Positions 42,305-51,855 are shown, numbered from the stretch's first letter. The stretch is 64,000 nt of DNA from Lachnospiraceae bacterium (GCA_021771695.1 JAETON010000009.1:1-64000); one strand, 5' to 3'. Numbers and translations: made by a program. The notes: generated by a model from the letters alone, not told the origin.

Positions 42305-43330
42305 TTGAGAAAAGAAGCATCGTTAGAAGCATGGAAAGATTTATATGAATTAATAAAAGAACTGGAAAAGATAGAGCCTTGGAATTATCTTCGAGATACA
42401 GATTTGATTTCAATCACTCTAAAAGATGCAAAAGAACCTGTTTTCTGCAGTATTATGGGAAATGGAACTGGATTTCGTGGAATTACAGTATATGAAGGGT
42501 TCGCAGGATATGGTGATTATGAGATGGTAGCTACAGTGGACAATAGTGATTTACCGGTAGAATATGTGATGTATGAACAATCCAGTTTAATGTCTTACTG
42601 GGGCAGTATGGAAGAAGCGTCACCAGAGCAAAAGAAGATCATCGATGCATTGAATCTTAGATTTCATGATATTGAGAGTTGGATTTATTTCTTGTCTTAT
42701 AAAAACCGATATCAGCCATATCTGCCAGATGAAAGAGAAGTACTGCTTTTAATTGAAACTTATGAAAATCTGATTATGGCAGTGCAGGCAGTGATTGAAC
42801 AAAAAATAAAAGTTGATTTCAATCAGGGAGAATGCATTTATCGAAAATACAATAAAAATGGAGATGTCTGGAATATGTTTGCGGGACCATTGCCAAATAT
42901 AACGAAAGAATTTCCAGCCGTGGAATTAGATGATGATGCATTAAGAGCAAAACTAAAAAAACAGCCAATTTTGGATTTGGAAGTTTCTTTAGATTTTTGT
43001 TATACAAATACTGTTGTCACTGACGAAGCCTTTGATCGTCCGGTGCATCCGTTACTGTTTCTCGCAGTGGATGATTTAAAACACGAAATTATTGCAGCAG
43101 AAATATTGAGTCCAAATGAAAGTGAAATTGACATGGCACTGGGATTTTTTGTAGGGTTCACAGAACAATATGGAAGAATTAGAAAAATTAGGGCAAGGAA
43201 TCCTTGGATTTTTGGTGCGATTGGGGAACTTTGTGAGGACTGCGGTGTGGAACTGGAGCAGGATGAATTGATAGAGATCAACCCAATTGAGAAAGAACTA
43301 TTGGAGCAATTGCAGGAGGGAAAGATATGA
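42305..43330 (+). CDS. Uncharacterised two-domain protein (DUF7309/DUF6930-like)
   Basis: A 341-residue acidic soluble protein with no catalytic motif that I recognise. The N-terminal half contains PVFCSIMGNGTGFRGITVYE and a long aromatic-rich stretch. The C-terminal half (about 225-335) contains HPLLFLAVDDLKHEIIAAEI and CEDCGVELEQDELIEINPIE, with two nearby cysteines. From memory it resembles proteins annotated DUF7309 plus DUF6930, which I could not check. The TTG at 42305 has GGAGG at 8 nt; an ATG at 42290 lies just before that site and is an alternative. The PH-like gene overlaps its 3' end by 4 bp. Confidence 0.6.
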   Translation: MRKEASLEAWKDLYELIKELEKIEPWNYLRDTDLISITLKDAKEPVFCSIMGNGTGFRGITVYEGFAGYGDYEMVATVDNSDLPVEYVMYEQSSLMSYWGSMEEASPEQKKIIDALNLRFHDIESWIYFLSYKNRYQPYLPDEREVLLLIETYENLIMAVQAVIEQKIKVDFNQGECIYRKYNKNGDVWNMFAGPLPNITKEFPAVELDDDALRAKLKKQPILDLEVSLDFCYTNTVVTDEAFDRPVHPLLFLAVDDLKHEIIAAEILSPNESEIDMALGFFVGFTEQYGRIRKIRARNPWIFGAIGELCEDCGVELEQDELIEINPIEKELLEQLQEGKI

Positions 43331-43722
43331 TTAATAAGGAAACAAAAACATGGTCTGACCGGAAACATTTTCTATGGTGGCCGATTACATTTACAAAATA
43401 CCGGATTGAAAATGGAAGAATTTACTTGACAACGGGATTATTTTCTACGAAAGAAGAGGAATGTCTGTTGTACCGTATTATGGATATTTCATTTGAAAGA
43501 AGTCTTGGAAATAAAATATGTGGCACGGGAACGATTCATTTAACAACAAAAGATGCATCAAATCCTGTGATTTTACTGCAAAATATCGGAGATTCCAAAG
43601 AAGTAAAAGATACAATCAGCCAGTGGGTTGAAGAAGAACGTATGGAAAAGCGGGTAGCTGGACGAGATATGTACGGTGCAAGCAGCCATGTGGATGATTT
43701 TGATGACGATTATATACAGTAA
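43327..43722 (+). CDS. Bacterial PH-domain (bPH2/DUF304-like) protein
   Basis: 131 residues. The core (about 18-100: ITFTKYRIENGRIYLTTGLF, then LYRIMDISFERSLGNKICGT and GTIHLTTKD) matches the bacterial pleckstrin-homology domain found in YdbS/YdbT-type proteins. No membrane helix is present, so it should be cytoplasmic. The acidic tail HVDDFDDDYIQ is distinctive. Start overlaps the preceding gene (ATGA). Function unknown. Confidence 0.75.
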   Translation: MINKETKTWSDRKHFLWWPITFTKYRIENGRIYLTTGLFSTKEEECLLYRIMDISFERSLGNKICGTGTIHLTTKDASNPVILLQNIGDSKEVKDTISQWVEEERMEKRVAGRDMYGASSHVDDFDDDYIQ

Positions 43723-43754
43723 TACATGCAGGATATTTATATAAAGCTTCTCAA

Positions 43755-43796
43755 GCAAAACAATCTGGACTGAGCGTAGCGAAGGAAGCGTTTTGC
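43755..43796. other. Intergenic inverted repeat with GC-richer core
   Basis: GCAAAAC (43755-43761) and GTTTTGC (43790-43796) enclose the GC-richer segment CTGAGCGTAGCGAAGGAAGC, which stands out from the AT-rich surroundings. It lies in the 198-bp gap between the PH-domain gene and hisZ. It could be a terminator lacking a T-run, or a small dispersed repeat; no second copy was noticed in this window. Confidence 0.35.
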
Positions 43797-43826
43797 AGAG
43801 AAGGAGGATGAATCATAGTTTATAGG

Positions 43827-43855
43827 TTGACAAAACCCTGTTTGATTGATAAAAT
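43827..43855 (+). promoter_or_regulatory. Promoter of the his operon
   Basis: TTGACA (43827-43832), 17-bp spacer, TAAAAT (43850-43855), 66 bp before hisZ. Confidence 0.65.
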
Positions 43856-43870
43856 ACTTAAAGGTTTCAC

Positions 43871-43897
43871 GTGCTACCGAATTAGCACTTTAATTCG
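43871..43897 (+). promoter_or_regulatory. his operon leader with two mutually exclusive hairpins
   Basis: GTGCTA/TAGCAC (43871-43876 with 43883-43888) and CGAATTA/TAATTCG (43878-43884 with 43891-43897) overlap, so only one can form. They sit just upstream of AAGGAG of hisZ. No T-box and no His-rich leader peptide is visible. Confidence 0.4.
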
Positions 43898-43920
43898 ATA
43901 AAGCAACAAGGAGTAAGAAG

Positions 43921-45102
43921 ATGAATAGAAAAAGAGTCCATACACCAGAAGGTGTCAGAGATGTCTATGGAATAGAATGCAGACAGAGAACAAAATTAAA
44001 AGAAAAACTGAATCATGTGTTTGCACTTTATGGATATGAAAGTATCCGTACACCGGGATTTGAGTTTTTTGATGTATTTAATAGTGAAAAAGGAACAGTT
44101 TCTTCCAGAGAAATGTTTAAGTTCTTTGATAGAGAAGGAAATACGCTGGTGCTTCGCCCAGATGTAACACCGTCCATTGCAAGATGTGTTGCGAAATATT
44201 TCAATGAAGAAAATATGGGAATACGTCTTTCCTATGCCGGAAATGTATTTCTTAATAATTCCAGTTATCAATTGAAATTAAAAGAAACTTGTCAGTTAGG
44301 AGCAGAATTGGTAAATGATGATTCTGCGCAGGCAGACAGTGAAGTGATTGCAATGGCAGTGGATTGTTTTCTTGCTTCTGGATTGAAAGATTTTCGTATT
44401 TCCATTGGAGAAGTAGAGTTTTTTCAAGGATTAACAGATTCCATCAAAGACGAAGATGTAAAAACAGAATTAAGAGAATTTATTTTAAATAAGAATTATT
44501 TCGGATTGATGGAATATGTAGAAAATCTGGATATCCCGGAAAAAGTAAAAGCTGTTTTTTTACGATTTAATGAATTGAATGGGGATGTAGAAATTCTTGA
44601 TCAGGCAGAAGAAATGGTTGAGAATAAAATATCCCAAAAAGCTCTCCACCGCCTTCGTAAAGTTTATGACATTTTAAAATTATACGGCAAAGAAAAATAT
44701 GTAAGTTTTGATCTTGGAATGTTAAATAAACATAATTATTATACAGGCATCATTTTTAAAGGTTATACATATGGCACAGGAGATGCTGTTTTAAAAGGCG
44801 GACGATATGATAATCTGATTGAGCAGTTTGGAAAGAAAGCTCCATCTGTTGGTTTTGCTATTGTATTGGATGAATTGATGATGGCACTTACCAGACAGGA
44901 TATTCCAATGGATGCAGAGCATACAAACACAATGATTGTTTATAGTGAAGATTTGATGGAAGATGCAGTTTCAAAAGCGGCAGAGCTTCGCAGTCAAGGA
45001 AGAACTGTGATTTTAGAACGGGAAAATTCATTTTGCAGCAAAGAGGATTATGATAAATTTATGAAAGAACATCATTTGGGTGAAATTTTATATCTAAATT
45101 AA
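43921..45102 (+). CDS. hisZ: ATP phosphoribosyltransferase regulatory subunit
   Basis: A 393-residue HisRS-like protein lacking tRNA-charging ability; it pairs with the short HisG to form the first enzyme of histidine synthesis. The N-terminal class II core (TPEGVRDVYGIECRQRTKLK, FKFFDREGNTLVLRPDVTPS) and GMLNKHNYYTGIIFKGYTYG are typical. Its location directly before a 215-residue HisG supports hisZ over hisS. AAGGAG before the ATG. First gene of the his cluster. Confidence 0.94.
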   Translation: MNRKRVHTPEGVRDVYGIECRQRTKLKEKLNHVFALYGYESIRTPGFEFFDVFNSEKGTVSSREMFKFFDREGNTLVLRPDVTPSIARCVAKYFNEENMGIRLSYAGNVFLNNSSYQLKLKETCQLGAELVNDDSAQADSEVIAMAVDCFLASGLKDFRISIGEVEFFQGLTDSIKDEDVKTELREFILNKNYFGLMEYVENLDIPEKVKAVFLRFNELNGDVEILDQAEEMVENKISQKALHRLRKVYDILKLYGKEKYVSFDLGMLNKHNYYTGIIFKGYTYGTGDAVLKGGRYDNLIEQFGKKAPSVGFAIVLDELMMALTRQDIPMDAEHTNTMIVYSEDLMEDAVSKAAELRSQGRTVILERENSFCSKEDYDKFMKEHHLGEILYLN

Positions 45103-45146
45103 GATGTAATTTATGAATTGATTGATGTAAGAAAGGACAAAGATTT

Positions 45147-45794
45147 ATGAGATATATTACATTTGCCTTGGCAAAAGGCCGCCTTGCAAAAAAAACTTTA
45201 TCTTTGCTGGAACAGATTGGAATTACCTGCGAAGAAATGAAAGATGAAAAAACAAGAAAATTGATTTTTGTAAATGAAGATTTAAAATTGAAATTTTTTC
45301 TTTCCAAAGCCAGTGATGTTCCAACATATGTAGAATACGGAGCCGCAGATATTGGTGTAGTAGGAAAAGATACACTGTTGGAAGAAGGAAGAAATCTTTA
45401 TGAAGTTTTAGATTTAAAATTTGGTGCTTGTAAAATGTGTGTATGCGGGCCAAAAGAAGCAAAAAAATACTTAAATGGAAATGAAATTATCCGTGTTGCT
45501 TCTAAATATCCGCATATTGCCAAAGAATATTTTAATAACCAAAAATTACAGACAGTAGAGATTGTAAAATTAAATGGTTCTGTGGAGCTGGCTCCAATTG
45601 TAGGTCTTTCTGAAGTAATTGTAGATATTGTGGAAACAGGTACAACATTAAGAGAAAATGGATTAGATGTTTTGGAGGAAGTCTGCCCATTATCTGCAAG
45701 AATGGTTGTGAATCAGGTAAGCCAGAAGATGGAACAGGAACGAATCAGTAAAATTGTAGTAGAACTAAAGAAATTATTGGATAAGAAAAAATAG
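45147..45794 (+). CDS. hisG: ATP phosphoribosyltransferase, short form
   Basis: A 215-residue catalytic subunit that adds the ribose phosphate of PRPP to ATP, committing flux to histidine. Begins [33 protein letters not shown] and the PRPP loop [16 protein letters not shown] are present. It lacks the C-terminal regulatory domain, so it needs HisZ for activity and feedback inhibition. Preceded by AAAGGAC. Confidence 0.96.
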   Translation: MRYITFALAKGRLAKKTLSLLEQIGITCEEMKDEKTRKLIFVNEDLKLKFFLSKASDVPTYVEYGAADIGVVGKDTLLEEGRNLYEVLDLKFGACKMCVCGPKEAKKYLNGNEIIRVASKYPHIAKEYFNNQKLQTVEIVKLNGSVELAPIVGLSEVIVDIVETGTTLRENGLDVLEEVCPLSARMVVNQVSQKMEQERISKIVVELKKLLDKKK

Positions 45795-45806
45795 AAGGAG
45801 CAGTAT

Positions 45807-47111
45807 ATGAGAATTGTAAAAGTAGATGAAGATTCTATTGAAAATATTTTGTCTGATTTATTAAAGAGAAGTCCTAACCACTATGATGGGTTTCAGGAAA
45901 AAGTAGATGCAATTATCAGCAATGTCAAAGAAAATGGAGATAAAGCAGTGTTTGATTATACAAAGCAGTTTGACAAAGCTGAAATTCATGCAGAAAATAT
46001 TTTAGTTACTGAGGAAGAAATCAAAGAGGCCTATGAGCAGGTAGATGATAAACTAATTGAAGTCATTCGGAAGGCAATTAAAAATATTAAAGATTTCCAT
46101 GAAAAGCAGATACAAAACAGCTGGTTTGAAACTAGAGAAGATGGTGTGATGCTTGGACAAAAAGTAACTCCGATGGAAAGCTGTGGTGTTTATGTTCCCG
46201 GTGGGAAGGCTGTGTATCCATCTTCTGTATTAATGAATATTGTTCCGGCACATGTTGCTGGAGTGAAAAATATTATTATGACAACACCACCCGGAAAAGA
46301 TGGAAAAGTTACAGCGAATACGTTGGTAGCTGCCAAAGAAGCAGGGGCAACACAGGTTTATAAGGTTGGAGGAGCACAGGCGATTGCCGCTTTGGCATTT
46401 GGTACAGAGTCTATTCCAAAAGTTGATAAGATTGTAGGACCTGGAAATATTTTTGTTGCATTGGCCAAAAAAGCAGTTTACGGAAATGTCAGTATTGATT
46501 CCATTGCAGGACCAAGTGAAATCCTTGTTTTGGCAGATGACAGTGCAAATCCAAGATATGTGGCAGCGGATTTATTATCTCAGGCGGAACATGACGAAAT
46601 GGCAAGTGCAATTTTAGTTACCACCAGTGAAACACTGGCACAAAAAGTTTCCGATGAAATTGATGGATTTTTAAATGAACTTTCCAGAAAAGAAATTATG
46701 GAAAAATCTTTAGAATCTTTTGGATATATTTTGATCGCAAAAGATATGAAAGAAGCAGTAGATGTTGCAAATTCCATTGCATCAGAACATATGGAGATTA
46801 TGACAGAAAATCCATTCGATGTAATGACAAGAGTGAAAAATGCAGGAGCTATTTTCATCGGGCAGTACAGTTGTGAGCCTTTGGGAGATTATTTTGCAGG
46901 ACCAAACCATGTACTTCCAACCAATGGAACGGCAAAATTCTTTTCACCACTGAGTGTTGATGATTTCATTAAGAAGTCAAGTGTGATATATTATTCAAGA
47001 GAAGCATTGGAGCCGGTACATAAAGATATCGAATTCTTTGCAAAACAAGAAGAATTAACTGCCCATGCGAACTCGATGAAAGTACGATTTGAAGACCAAC
47101 AGGAAGGATAG
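45807..47111 (+). CDS. hisD: Histidinol dehydrogenase
   Basis: A 434-residue zinc enzyme that oxidises L-histidinol to L-histidine with two NAD. Typical segments are CGVYVPGGKAVYPSSVLMNI, KVGGAQAIAALAFGTESIP, DSIAGPSEILVLADDSANP and the zinc-site region LLSQAEHDEMA. Full length. Between hisG and hisB. Confidence 0.97.
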   Translation: MRIVKVDEDSIENILSDLLKRSPNHYDGFQEKVDAIISNVKENGDKAVFDYTKQFDKAEIHAENILVTEEEIKEAYEQVDDKLIEVIRKAIKNIKDFHEKQIQNSWFETREDGVMLGQKVTPMESCGVYVPGGKAVYPSSVLMNIVPAHVAGVKNIIMTTPPGKDGKVTANTLVAAKEAGATQVYKVGGAQAIAALAFGTESIPKVDKIVGPGNIFVALAKKAVYGNVSIDSIAGPSEILVLADDSANPRYVAADLLSQAEHDEMASAILVTTSETLAQKVSDEIDGFLNELSRKEIMEKSLESFGYILIAKDMKEAVDVANSIASEHMEIMTENPFDVMTRVKNAGAIFIGQYSCEPLGDYFAGPNHVLPTNGTAKFFSPLSVDDFIKKSSVIYYSREALEPVHKDIEFFAKQEELTAHANSMKVRFEDQQEG

Positions 47112-47119
47112 ATTGATTT

Positions 47120-47707
47120 ATGAGTAGAAGTGCATCCATTGAAAGAAATACCAGTGAAACAAAAATTAAATTAACATTAAATTTGGATGGAAACGGAAAA
47201 ACAAATATCCATACAGGCATTGGATTTTTTGACCATATGCTCAATAGTTTTGCCCGGCATGGATTTTTTGACCTTGATGTGGAGGTAGATGGAGATTTAT
47301 GGGTAGACTGCCATCATACGATTGAAGATGTGGGAATTGTTCTCGGTGAGGCAATCAAGAAAGCTGTTGGTGATAAAAAAGGAATCAAACGTTACGGCTC
47401 TTTTCTGCTTCCAATGGATGAGACTTTGATGCTTTGTGCCATTGATTTATCCGGACGGCCGTATTTTAACATGGACTGTGAATTTAGTGTAGACCGTGTA
47501 GGAGATTTTGACACAGAAATGGTGAAAGAATTTTTCTATGCAATTTCCTACAGCAGTGCCATGGATTTACATTTGAAAAAAATGGATGGTGAAAATAATC
47601 ATCATATCATTGAAGCTGCATTTAAAGCTTTTGCGAAGGCATTGGATGAAGCAACGATGATAGATCCAAGAATTACAGATGTACTGTCCACGAAAGGAGC
47701 TTTATAA
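47120..47707 (+). CDS. hisB: Imidazoleglycerol-phosphate dehydratase
   Basis: A 195-residue manganese enzyme, monofunctional form without the phosphatase domain. Metal ligands are visible in [30 protein letters not shown] and the later [14 protein letters not shown]. Directly upstream of the fusion gene (1-bp gap). Confidence 0.97.
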   Translation: MSRSASIERNTSETKIKLTLNLDGNGKTNIHTGIGFFDHMLNSFARHGFFDLDVEVDGDLWVDCHHTIEDVGIVLGEAIKKAVGDKKGIKRYGSFLLPMDETLMLCAIDLSGRPYFNMDCEFSVDRVGDFDTEMVKEFFYAISYSSAMDLHLKKMDGENNHHIIEAAFKAFAKALDEATMIDPRITDVLSTKGAL

Positions 47708-47708
47708 G

Positions 47709-48944
47709 ATGAGTAAGATTACATTGATTCCATGTGTAGATACGGAAAATCCAGTGGAATCTGCAAAACAATATAACCATACAGGTGCAGATGCGATTGG
47801 TTACTATGAGGAAAAAGCATCTATTGAGACAATCAAAGCAATCAAAAAAGAAATAGATGTTCCGTTGTATGCAGGAGGCGGTATTCATGACTTGGAAGAT
47901 GTAAAAAAAGTTTTGTATGCAGGAGCCGATAAGGTATGCCTTGGAGCTGCAGTTTTGATAGATAAAGATATTGTTAAAAAGGCTTCTGACCGTTTTGGAA
48001 AGAAACAAGTAATTGTATCCATGGATTTGGAACAGTTGGAGGAACCAGTTGCTTTTGCAAAAGAAATGGAACGTTTGGGAGCAGGAGAATTGTTACTTTT
48101 GGCTGATCATGGGTATGATAAGGTTATGGAAGCTGTAAATGCAGTCAAAGAACAGACCAATCTTCCAATGATTGTGAGTGTGTCATCTGTGGAAAAAACT
48201 GCTCCAACTTTGAAAGCTGTAAAGGCAGATAGTATTGCGATTCATGATGCCGGGGCTTTTTCTGTACTAGAATTAAAAAAGGCTTGTACGGCAGAAGACC
48301 TTGATATGAAAACACTGGAAAGTCCGATTCCATTTGAAGAATTTAAATTGAACAGCGATGGAATGCTGACTGTTGTGACGCAGGATTATAAAACAAATGA
48401 GGTTTTGATGGTGGCTTATATGACAAAAGAAGCCTTTGAACAGACGGTAGAAACCGGAGTTATGACATATTACAGCCGCAGCCGTGATGAACTTTGGGTA
48501 AAAGGAGATACTTCCGGACATTACCAGTATGTAAAGTCGTTAACCATTGATTGTGATAAAGATACCCTGCTTGCGAAAGTCCGTCAAGTAGGAAACGCAT
48601 GTCATACTGGAAATTACTCTTGTTTCTTTACGGATTTAGTAAAAAAAGAATATAAAGATGATAACCCAATGAATGTATTTCAGGATGTATATGATGTGAT
48701 TATGGATCGTAAAATGCATCCAAAAGAAGGATCTTACACAAATTATTTATTTGAGAAAGGAATTGATAAGATTCTGAAAAAAGTCGGGGAAGAATGTACA
48801 GAGATTGTAATTGCAGCGAAAAATCCGGATCCGGAAGAAATGAAATATGAAATATCTGATTTTCTATATCATTTGATGGTACTGATGGCAGAACGCAAAA
48901 TGACATGGGAACAGGTAACCAATGAACTTATGGAAAGAAAATAA
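47709..48944 (+). CDS. hisIE: HisF/HisA-like domain fused to HisI and HisE
   Basis: 411 residues with three parts. Residues 1-200 form a compact (beta/alpha)8-type domain like HisF/HisA (D11 in [30 protein letters not shown] at 55-74, D106 in VSMDLEQ). Residues 208-310 are HisI, phosphoribosyl-AMP cyclohydrolase ([30 protein letters not shown]). Residues 325-411 are HisE, phosphoribosyl-ATP pyrophosphatase ([30 protein letters not shown], split here). HisI and HisE catalyse steps 2 and 3 of histidine synthesis. The first domain is about 50 residues shorter than true HisF/HisA and may be inactive or repurposed. No separate hisA, hisF, hisH or hisC is in this window. Confidence 0.9.
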   Translation: MSKITLIPCVDTENPVESAKQYNHTGADAIGYYEEKASIETIKAIKKEIDVPLYAGGGIHDLEDVKKVLYAGADKVCLGAAVLIDKDIVKKASDRFGKKQVIVSMDLEQLEEPVAFAKEMERLGAGELLLLADHGYDKVMEAVNAVKEQTNLPMIVSVSSVEKTAPTLKAVKADSIAIHDAGAFSVLELKKACTAEDLDMKTLESPIPFEEFKLNSDGMLTVVTQDYKTNEVLMVAYMTKEAFEQTVETGVMTYYSRSRDELWVKGDTSGHYQYVKSLTIDCDKDTLLAKVRQVGNACHTGNYSCFFTDLVKKEYKDDNPMNVFQDVYDVIMDRKMHPKEGSYTNYLFEKGIDKILKKVGEECTEIVIAAKNPDPEEMKYEISDFLYHLMVLMAERKMTWEQVTNELMERK

Positions 48945-48973
48945 TTGTCTTTCGTTTCATGATTTGGTATAAT
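48945..48973 (+). promoter_or_regulatory. Promoter of the 42-residue membrane protein
   Basis: TTGTCT (48945-48950), 17-bp spacer, TATAAT (48968-48973). Starts right after the hisIE stop. Confidence 0.55.
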
Positions 48974-49000
48974 CGACTTTATAAGATAAGGAGGCATGAT

Positions 49001-49129
49001 ATGACAGCATTTTTATCAGAATTAGTCTCATACGCAATAAAGTTTATTTTTCTGCTGGCAGTGTCTGCAGGCGGAGTTTTCTTTGGAAAACATATGTCTC
49101 AGAAAAAGAAAAATAAAGAACAGGCATAA
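49001..49129 (+). CDS. 42-residue single-span membrane protein
   Basis: A microprotein: MTAFLSELVSYAIKFIFLLA begins it, one membrane helix covers about 8-30, with a small-residue AGG stretch near 23-25, and a short Lys-rich cytoplasmic tail (QKKKNKEQ) follows. It has its own promoter, a near-perfect AAGGAGG site at 7 nt, and a downstream terminator, so it is a genuine independently transcribed gene. No family recognised; similar tiny proteins are remembered from other Lachnospiraceae near alaS but this was not checked. Confidence 0.75.
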   Translation: MTAFLSELVSYAIKFIFLLAVSAGGVFFGKHMSQKKKNKEQA

Positions 49130-49145
49130 GTTTTTATGCATACCC

Positions 49146-49176
49146 AGAAGAAGACCTTGTGATAAGGTTTTCTTTT
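49146..49176 (+). terminator. Terminator after the 42-residue protein gene
   Basis: AAGAAGACCTT / AAGGTTTTCTT (11 bp with one G-U pair), GTGAT loop, followed by TT. Confidence 0.7.
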
Positions 49177-49215
49177 GTTACGTAAATAGAACATTACTAT
49201 TAGGAGGATGAAGAA

Positions 49216-51855
49216 TTGAAAGCATATGGAGTCAATGAACTCAGAAAAATGTATCTTGAGTTTTTTGAAAGTAAAGACCATTTGGCAATGAAAAGCTTTT
49301 CATTAGTGCCAAAAAATGACAATAGTTTATTGTTAATCAATGCAGGAATGGCACCATTAAAACCATATTTTACCGGACAGGAAGTTCCGCCGAAGAAAAG
49401 AGTTACCACTTGTCAAAAGTGTATCCGTACCGGAGATATTGAAAATGTAGGAAAGACTGCAAGACACGGTACATTTTTTGAGATGCTTGGAAATTTCTCT
49501 TTTGGAGATTATTTCAAGCATGAAGCAATTGCGTGGTCATGGGAATTTTTGACAGAGGTCATTGGTCTTGATCCTGAGAGACTTTATCCTTCTGTATACC
49601 AAGATGATGATGAAGCATTTGAAATTTGGGAAAAAGAAATTGGAATTGCGCCGGAACGTATTTTCCGTTTTGGAAAAGAAGATAACTTCTGGGAACATGG
49701 AGCAGGACCTTGCGGACCATGTTCTGAGATTTATTATGACCGTGGAGAAAAATACGGCTGTGGGAAACCGGATTGTACGGTAGGATGTGAATGTGACCGT
49801 TATATGGAAGTATGGAATAATGTATTCACACAGTTTGATAATGACGGACATAACAATTATACAGAATTGGAAAACAAGAATATTGATACAGGAATGGGAC
49901 TGGAACGTCTGGCTGTTGTGGTACAAGAAGTAGATTCTATTTTTGATGTAGACTCTATTAAAGCGATTCGTGACAAAGTCTGTGAAGCTGCAGAAGTAAC
50001 TTACGGAACAGATTATGATACAGATGTTTCTGTCCGTGTTATCACAGATCATATCCGTTCTGCTACATTTATGATTTCTGACGGTATTATGCCATCCAAT
50101 GAAGGTCGTGGATATGTGCTCCGCCGTCTGATCCGTCGTGCAGCAAGACATGGACGAATGCTTGGAATCAAAGATTTATTCCTGGCTGAATTAAGTAAAA
50201 CAGTCATTCATGAATCCAAAGACGGATATCCGGAACTGGAAGAAAAAGCAGAATTTATTTTTAAAAACTTGACACAGGAAGAAAAACAGTTTAATAAGAC
50301 CATCGATCAGGGACTTTCTATTCTTGCAGAATTTGAAAAGAAAATGCAGGAAGAAGGAAAGAAAGAACTGGCTGGAAGTGATGCTTTTAAATTATATGAC
50401 ACACATGGATTCCCATTGGATCTTACCATTGAGATTCTGGAAGAAAAAGGATTTACGGTAGATCAGGCAGGTTTTGAAAAGGAGATGGAAATTCAAAGAG
50501 AGACTGCCAGAGGTACAAGAGCAGAAACTAACTATATGGGAGCTGATGCAACTGTTTATGAGCAGTTAGATCCTGCAATGACTTCTGTATTTTTAGGATA
50601 TGATGCGTTAACTTGTGATGGAAATATTACAGCAATGACAACAGAAACAGAAGTTGTAGAGGAACTTATTAAGGGACAGGCAGGCACAATTGTAGCAGAC
50701 CAGACAACTTTCTATGCAACCAGCGGCGGGCAGGAAGCAGATAAAGGTGTGATTTTAAGTGACGATGCTTCTTTTGAAGTCGAAGATGTGATTAAATTAT
50801 CCGGTGGAAAGATTGGCCACGTAGGACATGTCGTTGAGGGAACTTTGAAACTTGGCGATAAAATTGTATTAAATGTCAATGAAAAGAACCGTAAACTGGC
50901 ACAGAAAAACCACAGTGCAACCCATCTTCTTCAGAAAGCATTGCGTGAAGTATTAGGAACTCATGTGGAACAGGCTGGTTCTTTAAATAATGCAAAGCAT
51001 TTAAGATTTGATTTTACACATTTCTCTCCAATGACAATAGAAGAAATTCAAAAAGTCGAAAATATTGTAAACAGTAAGATTGCAGAAAATCTTCCGGTTG
51101 TGACAAAAGTTATGTCTATGGATGAAGCAAAAGAAACTGGTGCAATGGCATTATTTGGTGAGAAATACGGAGATGAAGTCCGTGTTGTATCTATGGGAGA
51201 TTTCTCGGTAGAATTGTGTGGAGGAACTCATGTCAGCAATACAGGCACGATTACCGCATTCAAGATTCTATCCGAAAGCGGTGTTGCTTCCGGAGTACGC
51301 CGTATTGAAGCAATTACAGATCAGGGAGTTTTTGATTACTATGACAAATTAGAAGCAAAGTTAAACGAAGCAGCAGCAAAATTGAAATCAACTCCAGCTG
51401 GTTTATTAAAGAGAATTGATTCTTTACTGGCAGAAGTGAAAGAATTAAAGAGTGAAAATGAATCCCTAAAGAGCAAACTTGCAAAAGATGCTCTTGGAGA
51501 TGTAATGGATCAGGTTGTTGAAGTTAACGGGGTGAAGCTTCTTGCTGCATCTGTAGAAGATGTGGATATGAATGGACTTCGTGAATTGGGAGATAATTTA
51601 AAAGAAAAACTTGGTAATGGTGTTATTGTGCTGGCATCACAAAAAGGCGGAAAAGTATTCTTGGTTGCTATGGTGACAGAGGGAGCTCAAAAAGCCGGAG
51701 CACATGCTGGAAATCTGATCAAAGCGATTGCAGGATGTGTCGGCGGAGGCGGAGGCGGACGCCCAAATATGGCACAGGCAGGCGGTAAAAATCCTGCAGG
51801 AATCAAAGATGCAATTGTGAAAGCAAAAGAAGTTTTAGAAAGTCAAATTTCCTAG
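49216..51855 (+). CDS. alaS: Alanine--tRNA ligase
   Basis: An 879-residue class II synthetase with editing. Catalytic core at 1-240 (YGVNELRKMYLEFFESKDH, FEMLGNFSFGDYFK), editing domain with the zinc motif NHSATHLL ... LCGGTH, and C-terminal DHHA1/C-Ala domain ending in the glycine-rich GCVGGGGGGRPNMAQAGG. A TTG start at 49216 is used: AGGAGG lies 8 nt upstream and no in-frame ATG gives the family N-terminus. Confidence 0.97.
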   Translation: MKAYGVNELRKMYLEFFESKDHLAMKSFSLVPKNDNSLLLINAGMAPLKPYFTGQEVPPKKRVTTCQKCIRTGDIENVGKTARHGTFFEMLGNFSFGDYFKHEAIAWSWEFLTEVIGLDPERLYPSVYQDDDEAFEIWEKEIGIAPERIFRFGKEDNFWEHGAGPCGPCSEIYYDRGEKYGCGKPDCTVGCECDRYMEVWNNVFTQFDNDGHNNYTELENKNIDTGMGLERLAVVVQEVDSIFDVDSIKAIRDKVCEAAEVTYGTDYDTDVSVRVITDHIRSATFMISDGIMPSNEGRGYVLRRLIRRAARHGRMLGIKDLFLAELSKTVIHESKDGYPELEEKAEFIFKNLTQEEKQFNKTIDQGLSILAEFEKKMQEEGKKELAGSDAFKLYDTHGFPLDLTIEILEEKGFTVDQAGFEKEMEIQRETARGTRAETNYMGADATVYEQLDPAMTSVFLGYDALTCDGNITAMTTETEVVEELIKGQAGTIVADQTTFYATSGGQEADKGVILSDDASFEVEDVIKLSGGKIGHVGHVVEGTLKLGDKIVLNVNEKNRKLAQKNHSATHLLQKALREVLGTHVEQAGSLNNAKHLRFDFTHFSPMTIEEIQKVENIVNSKIAENLPVVTKVMSMDEAKETGAMALFGEKYGDEVRVVSMGDFSVELCGGTHVSNTGTITAFKILSESGVASGVRRIEAITDQGVFDYYDKLEAKLNEAAAKLKSTPAGLLKRIDSLLAEVKELKSENESLKSKLAKDALGDVMDQVVEVNGVKLLAASVEDVDMNGLRELGDNLKEKLGNGVIVLASQKGGKVFLVAMVTEGAQKAGAHAGNLIKAIAGCVGGGGGGRPNMAQAGGKNPAGIKDAIVKAKEVLESQIS

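Noticed and set aside
43741..43920. T-box riboswitch before hisZ
   Set aside because: No AGGGTGG-type T-box sequence or specifier stem was found; only two short hairpins are present.
49537..50151. 204-codon minus-strand open frame inside alaS
   Set aside because: Antisense shadow of a conserved gene; His/Ile/Tyr-rich composition without family features.
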